DNA from: CAZVYN01 sp964631125
Lineage (GTDB): Bacteria > Eisenbacteria > RBG-16-71-46 > CAIMUX01
Assembly: GCA_964631125.1 (NCBI GenBank)
Contig: CAZVYN010000032.1
Coordinates: 1-39,915 of the forward strand
Reading direction: 5' to 3'
Length of the DNA: 39,915 nucleotides
Below, piece after piece: positions 37,057-39,915 of the stretch (the stretch's first letter is position 1; each line of letters begins with the position of its first letter). Position numbers and translations under genes: made by a program. Under the pieces are notes generated by a model. The model was given only the letters and a program-made list of their open reading frames with translations, did not search any database and was not told the origin of the DNA.

Positions 37057-37547
37057 AGATCCGATCGGCGCGGCGTGGCGATCACGAGGAGTGCGTGAGG
37101 TTGGCGGCGCTGGCGACTCAGCTCGGGTATCCGGCGAGCGCGGAGCAGATCACGCGTCGACTGGAAGCGATCGCGGCGGGGGATGGCGGGAGTGACGGCG
37201 GCGGCAGCGGTGGCGGTGGTGGCGGCGGCGGTGGCGAGGTCCTGGTCGCGGAGGTGGATGGGCGCGTCGTCGGATGGGGGCACGTCGCTTCGGTGGTTTC
37301 ACTGGAGGCCGAGCCCTTCGCTGAGCTGCGAGGTTTGGTCGTCGACGAGACGGTGCGCGGCCGGGGCATCGGCGCGCAGTTGGTGAAGGCGGCGGAGGAT
37401 TGGGGACGGGAGCGCGGGATGGAAGTCCTGCGAGTGCGGACCAACGTCGTGCGGGAGCGGACGCACCGATTCTATGAACGCGAGAAGTTCACACGCGCGA
37501 AGACCCAGTTGGTCTTCGTCAAGCGATTGTCGGGAGCAGAAAGTTGA
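37053..37547 (+). CDS. GNAT family N-acetyltransferase
   Basis: The protein has 164 residues. The ATG at 37053 sits in an ATGA overlap with the previous gene. It has a GNAT fold: the N-terminal IRSARRGDHEECVRLAALA strand-helix, VLVAEVDGRVVGWGHV, LRGLVVDETVRGRGIGAQLVKAAEDWGRERG (acetyl-CoA loop R-G-x-G-I-G) and LRVRTNVVRERTHRFYEREKFTRAKTQLVFVKRL. Residues 43-61 are almost pure Gly and Ser, from a GGC/GGT repeat between the first helices and the second strand. This would be a flexible loop, and is probably an expansion. The acceptor substrate is unknown, and the downstream hydrolase is co-transcribed. Confidence 0.88.
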   Translation: MKIRSARRGDHEECVRLAALATQLGYPASAEQITRRLEAIAAGDGGSDGGGSGGGGGGGGGEVLVAEVDGRVVGWGHVASVVSLEAEPFAELRGLVVDETVRGRGIGAQLVKAAEDWGRERGMEVLRVRTNVVRERTHRFYEREKFTRAKTQLVFVKRLSGAES

Positions 37548-38170
37548 TGTCCGAGGAGGAGTGGGGGAGCGCGGGGAGCGCTGCGAACGCAGCGAGCGCG
37601 CAGAGTTCGCGGAGTTCGGGTGGCGCGCGGCAGAGCGTGTTGTTGGTGATCGATGTCCAGACGGGGCTGTTCCACGAGGATCCGCCGATCCACGATGGCG
37701 AGGCGCTCGTCGCACGGATCCGCGGGCTGACCGATCGGGCGAGGGCGGCGGGTGTGCCGGTCGTGTATGTGCAGGACAACGATGTCGGCGTCGTGGGCGA
37801 TGCGGAGTGGGAGTTGCATCCGGAGCTGGGGGCGCGCGATGGGGATCTTCGCATGCGGGAGGCCTGGGGGGATTCGTTCTTCGAGACGCCGCTGGAGTCG
37901 GAACTGCGCGCGCTGGGCGCCCAGCGGCTGATCATCGCCGGATGTCAGACCGATCACTGCATCGACGCAGGTGTGCGCGGGGCGATCGGCCGAGGCTTCG
38001 ACGTCACTCTGGTCAGCGACGGCCACGGCGCCTGTGACAATCGATTCATGACGGCGGTCCAGAGCGTCGAGTACTTCAACGGAGCACTGAAAGGGCTGGG
38101 CGCACACGACTCGATCGGACAGGGGAAGGTCGCGGTCACGCTCGCGGTGGCGGAGGCGGTGGAGTTCTGA
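37547..38170 (+). CDS. Isochorismatase-like cysteine hydrolase
   Basis: The protein has 207 residues. The ATG at 37547 shares one base with the GNAT stop (TGATG), and the TTG one codon earlier is less likely. Residues 1-29 are a Gly/Ser/Ala-rich disordered tail. The core shows the general base Asp36 in VLLVIDVQTGLFHED and the nucleophile Cys138 in IIAGCQTDHCIDAGVRGAI, with VTLVSDGHGACDN afterwards. Where many relatives have the catalytic Lys, I read MREAWGDSFFETPLESEL, with Glu at the aligned position. Either the alignment shifts or this belongs to a subgroup with a different site. Possible activities are nicotinamidase-like or other amide hydrolysis, not assigned. Confidence 0.82.
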   Translation: MSEEEWGSAGSAANAASAQSSRSSGGARQSVLLVIDVQTGLFHEDPPIHDGEALVARIRGLTDRARAAGVPVVYVQDNDVGVVGDAEWELHPELGARDGDLRMREAWGDSFFETPLESELRALGAQRLIIAGCQTDHCIDAGVRGAIGRGFDVTLVSDGHGACDNRFMTAVQSVEYFNGALKGLGAHDSIGQGKVAVTLAVAEAVEF

Positions 38171-38586
38171 TTGGGGCGGGAGGAAGTGGGCGCTGTGGGC
38201 GCTGTGGGCGAGTGTAGGTGTGCGGGCGGCGCGCGCGGTGCGGTGCGGGGCGGACCTGCGGGCGCACGGTGGCGCGTGGTGCGGCGTGCGGCTTAGTGCG
38301 GCGTCTGGCTTGGCGCGGCGTCTGGCTCAGCGCGACGTCCGGCGACGCGTTGTGGGCGAACTGGGTCGTGTCATAAAAAGTGGTGAATCGAGAATATATT
38401 AGTTGACAGTATATTGCAGACTGTAGATCAGGACCGAGATCGGTCGCGCCAGGAGTCCTGTATACGCGATCCGCGAGCTTCAGTTACGCGCGTGAAGTCG
38501 ACTTGGACTGATCAGACATTCGGCCTGAGGATCGTCGCCCCCGCGGGCTCCTGTGACGTCCCTGAGTCGCGTGATATAAACAGTTC
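38171..38586. other. Non-coding stretch with tandem repeats and AT-rich promoter-like DNA
   Basis: No gene is supported here. Bases 38186-38212 are three copies of a 9-base unit (GTGGGCGCT). Bases 38279-38346 are four degenerate 17-base units (GCGGCGTCTGGCT core). The DNA then changes sharply to AT-rich at about 38368-38430, including TTGACA (38403-38408) with no good -10 at standard spacing and several TATAT words. GAACTGGGTC at 38358-38367 equals half of the CCGG-centred palindrome. A second promoter-like site lies next to the HNH start (separate entry). Confidence 0.6.
38553..38580 (+). promoter_or_regulatory. Promoter-like site placing transcription start at the HNH start codon
   Basis: TATAAA (38575-38580) lies 6 bases before the ATG at 38587, and GTGACG (38553-38558, four of six matches to TTGACA) lies 16 bases upstream of it. 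A start 7 bases after the -10 would fall on the A of ATG. There is no Shine-Dalgarno sequence. This would give a leaderless mRNA. It is inference from spacing only. Confidence 0.4.
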
Positions 38587-39831
38587 ATGAACAATCACAT
38601 AGATCCCAAGCCAATCGCTCCTTTCGACACTGCCCGTCCGAGTTCACTGACTGATCGCGAACTGCTCTCGCGGATTCCAGCGCTCGTCTCTCGCGAACGC
38701 TCGGCTACCGCGGCGCTGGTCGCCCATCTGGCCGAGCTGGAGGCCCGGCGCCTCCATCTGGGCCAAGGCTGTTCTTCGATGTTCGCCTATTGCGTACAGG
38801 TGCTTCACTTCTCGGAGTGCGAGGCGTATGCGCGGATCGAAGGCGCCCGGGTCGCGCGGCGATTCCCCGTTGTCCTGGAGATGTTGAGGCGCGGCGAGAT
38901 CCATCTCTCGGGGATCGGACTGTTGTCGCCCTGCCTGACGCCGAAGAATCATCTCGAGCTACTGACCGCGGCCCGCCACAAGACCAAGCGAGAAATCGAA
39001 CGGATGGCGGCGGACCTGCGGCCGCGTCCGACGGTCTCGGACGCGATCCGGAGGCTTCCTGAGCTGCGCGCGTCTCACGATTCGCCGCCGGTAGCGCGCG
39101 AGGCGAGCGCGTCGCCACCCGCGGATGGGGTCGAGACCACCGCGGCAGATTGTCCCGAGGGGCCGAGAGCGCCGTCGGCGGAGTCGCGCCTCACGCAATC
39201 CGTCCGAACGGAGCGCCCGGCCGCGCGCCGTTCAGGGGTGGAGCCGCTCGGCGGTGAACGCTGGAAAGTACAGTTCACGGCGAGTTCGGATGTACTGGAG
39301 AAGCTTCGTCTCGCGCAGGATCTCCTCCGGCATCAGCTACCCGATGGCGATCTCGATCGCGTCTTCGATCGGGCGTTGAGCGCGCTCGTTGAGCAATTGA
39401 TGCGATCCAAAGTCGCGGCGACGATCCCGCGGCGTGCGCCGCGGAGCGCATCTGGATCTCATGCGCGTCTCGGCGCGCAGACCGCTCCGCAGACCCAAGA
39501 GTCTCCCGTGGCGCAGACGGGCCGATCCCTAGTTCCAGCCAAGCGGAGCCGTCGCATCCCCGCCGAAGTGAGGCGTCAGGTCTGGCGGCGGGATGCCGGC
39601 GTGTGTGCGTATGTCGGCGAGCAGGGCCGCCCGTGCCGCGCTCGCGGGTTCCTGGAGTTCCATCACGTGATGCCGTACGCACGGGGCGGGGACGAGTGCA
39701 TAGAGAACATCCAACTGCGCTGTCGGGCGCACAACCAGTACGAGTCAGACCTCGCCTTCGCAACTGGGTCCGGACCCAGTTGGAGTCGCACGGATCGCGT
39801 CACCGGACGATCTGACGATCTGACGATCTGA
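38587..39831 (+). CDS. DUF222-like HNH endonuclease family protein
   Basis: The protein has 414 residues. The helical N-terminal domain (LLSRIPALVSRERSATAALVAHLAELEARRLHLGQG, then SSMFAYCVQVLHFSECEAYARIEGARVARRFPVVLEMLRRGEIHLSG and LTPKNHLELLTAARHKTKREIERMAADLRPRP) is typical of the multi-copy DUF222/13E12-like HNH family. A variable linker follows (about 155-310). The HNH domain is C-terminal: RRQVWRRDAGVCAYV, FLEFHHVMPYARGGD and NIQLRCRAHNQYE. The function of these proteins is unknown and they often occur in many copies per genome. The last ~25 residues after QYESDLAFA include eight encoded across a palindromic repeat (39761-39782) and look added. There is no ribosome-binding site at the ATG. 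The upstream DNA is AT-rich, which may mark a mobile or transferred locus. Confidence 0.88.
   Translation: MNNHIDPKPIAPFDTARPSSLTDRELLSRIPALVSRERSATAALVAHLAELEARRLHLGQGCSSMFAYCVQVLHFSECEAYARIEGARVARRFPVVLEMLRRGEIHLSGIGLLSPCLTPKNHLELLTAARHKTKREIERMAADLRPRPTVSDAIRRLPELRASHDSPPVAREASASPPADGVETTAADCPEGPRAPSAESRLTQSVRTERPAARRSGVEPLGGERWKVQFTASSDVLEKLRLAQDLLRHQLPDGDLDRVFDRALSALVEQLMRSKVAATIPRRAPRSASGSHARLGAQTAPQTQESPVAQTGRSLVPAKRSRRIPAEVRRQVWRRDAGVCAYVGEQGRPCRARGFLEFHHVMPYARGGDECIENIQLRCRAHNQYESDLAFATGSGPSWSRTDRVTGRSDDLTI
39761..39782. repeat. CCGG-centred palindrome, copy 3
   Basis: A 22-base perfect palindrome with the same 20-base core (39762-39781) as copies 1 and 2 lies inside the 3' end of the HNH gene, where it encodes T-G-S-G-P-S and flanking residues. 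It is 49 bases before the stop codon. Confidence 0.92.
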
Positions 39832-39871
39832 CCGACCGATGCCGAGACTCAGCGGCGGTCGCGCACGTCCT

Positions 39872-39915
39872 GCGCACGGCGCACGGCGCACGGCGCACGG
39901 CGCACGGCGCACGGC
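39872..39915 (+). repeat. 7-base minisatellite at the window end
   Basis: There are six exact copies of GCGCACG plus two bases, continuing to the last base, so the full array extends beyond the window. It lies just after the HNH gene, whose own last codons (about 39805-39831) hold an 8-base repeat (CTGACGAT). Confidence 0.9.

Noticed and set aside
37911..37926. 16-base perfect palindrome in the isochorismatase gene
   Set aside because: A palindrome of this length is expected by chance roughly once in 40 kb, and more often in GC-rich coding DNA.

Overview
The window is GC-rich throughout and reads as part of a metagenome-assembled bacterial genome: it contains two exactly 100-base N gaps (16035-16134 and 35608-35707). 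Three otherwise unrelated secreted proteins end in the same FlgD-like, type IX-style C-terminal domain, next to a DUF1800/DUF1501 pair, a DUF3078 outer-membrane protein and a TolC efflux operon. This points to a diderm of the FCB superphylum or a neighbouring candidate phylum (Candidatus Eisenbacteria-like is my best guess). No rRNA or tRNA gene, CRISPR array, complete insertion sequence or prophage was seen. Placement rests on gene content only.

Layout. 0.1-5.1 kb: two large secreted proteins, a six-hairpin glycosidase-like protein and a T5SS/PEP-CTERM-repeat beta-helix protein, both with the FlgD-like end. 5.2-5.8 kb: a ferritin-like protein. 5.85-10.3 kb (minus strand): a tight four-gene efflux operon (HlyD-type adaptor, ABC ATPase, TolC, ABC-2 permease) with four-base overlaps at every junction. 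10.5-16.8 kb: a histidine phosphatase, selB, an NFACT/RqcH-type protein, nfo (endonuclease IV) and a HAD hydrolase that probably overlaps nfo once the first gap is closed. 16.8-19.3 kb: a small exported protein, a DinB-like protein and a DUF3078 outer-membrane protein. 19.7-24 kb: DUF1800, DUF1501 with the FlgD-like end, and a ZU5-like lipoprotein. 24-30.6 kb: a SWIM-SNF2 helicase, a short-chain dehydrogenase and an M13 metallopeptidase. 30.7-36.4 kb (minus strand): the imuA-imuB-dnaE2 SOS mutagenesis cassette. 36.6-38.2 kb: a coupled trio (small membrane protein, GNAT acetyltransferase, isochorismatase-like hydrolase). 38.6-39.8 kb: a DUF222-like HNH endonuclease with AT-rich upstream DNA.

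Three themes run across the window. (1) DNA damage: nfo, imuA, imuB, dnaE2 and possibly the SNF2 protein, with two related candidate SOS operators. (2) Surface export: three proteins share a C-terminal domain, one of them also carrying a twin-arginine-like leader. (3) Small repeats: a 20-base palindrome with a CCGG centre occurs three times, always at gene 3' ends; a 50-base perfect palindrome shares part of its core; several hairpins lie inside coding sequence; and low-complexity tracts interrupt conserved proteins. Both assembly gaps fall on short in-frame tandem repeats at the 5' ends of genes. I did not identify a clearly new multi-gene system; the palindrome family and the export-domain set are the best leads.
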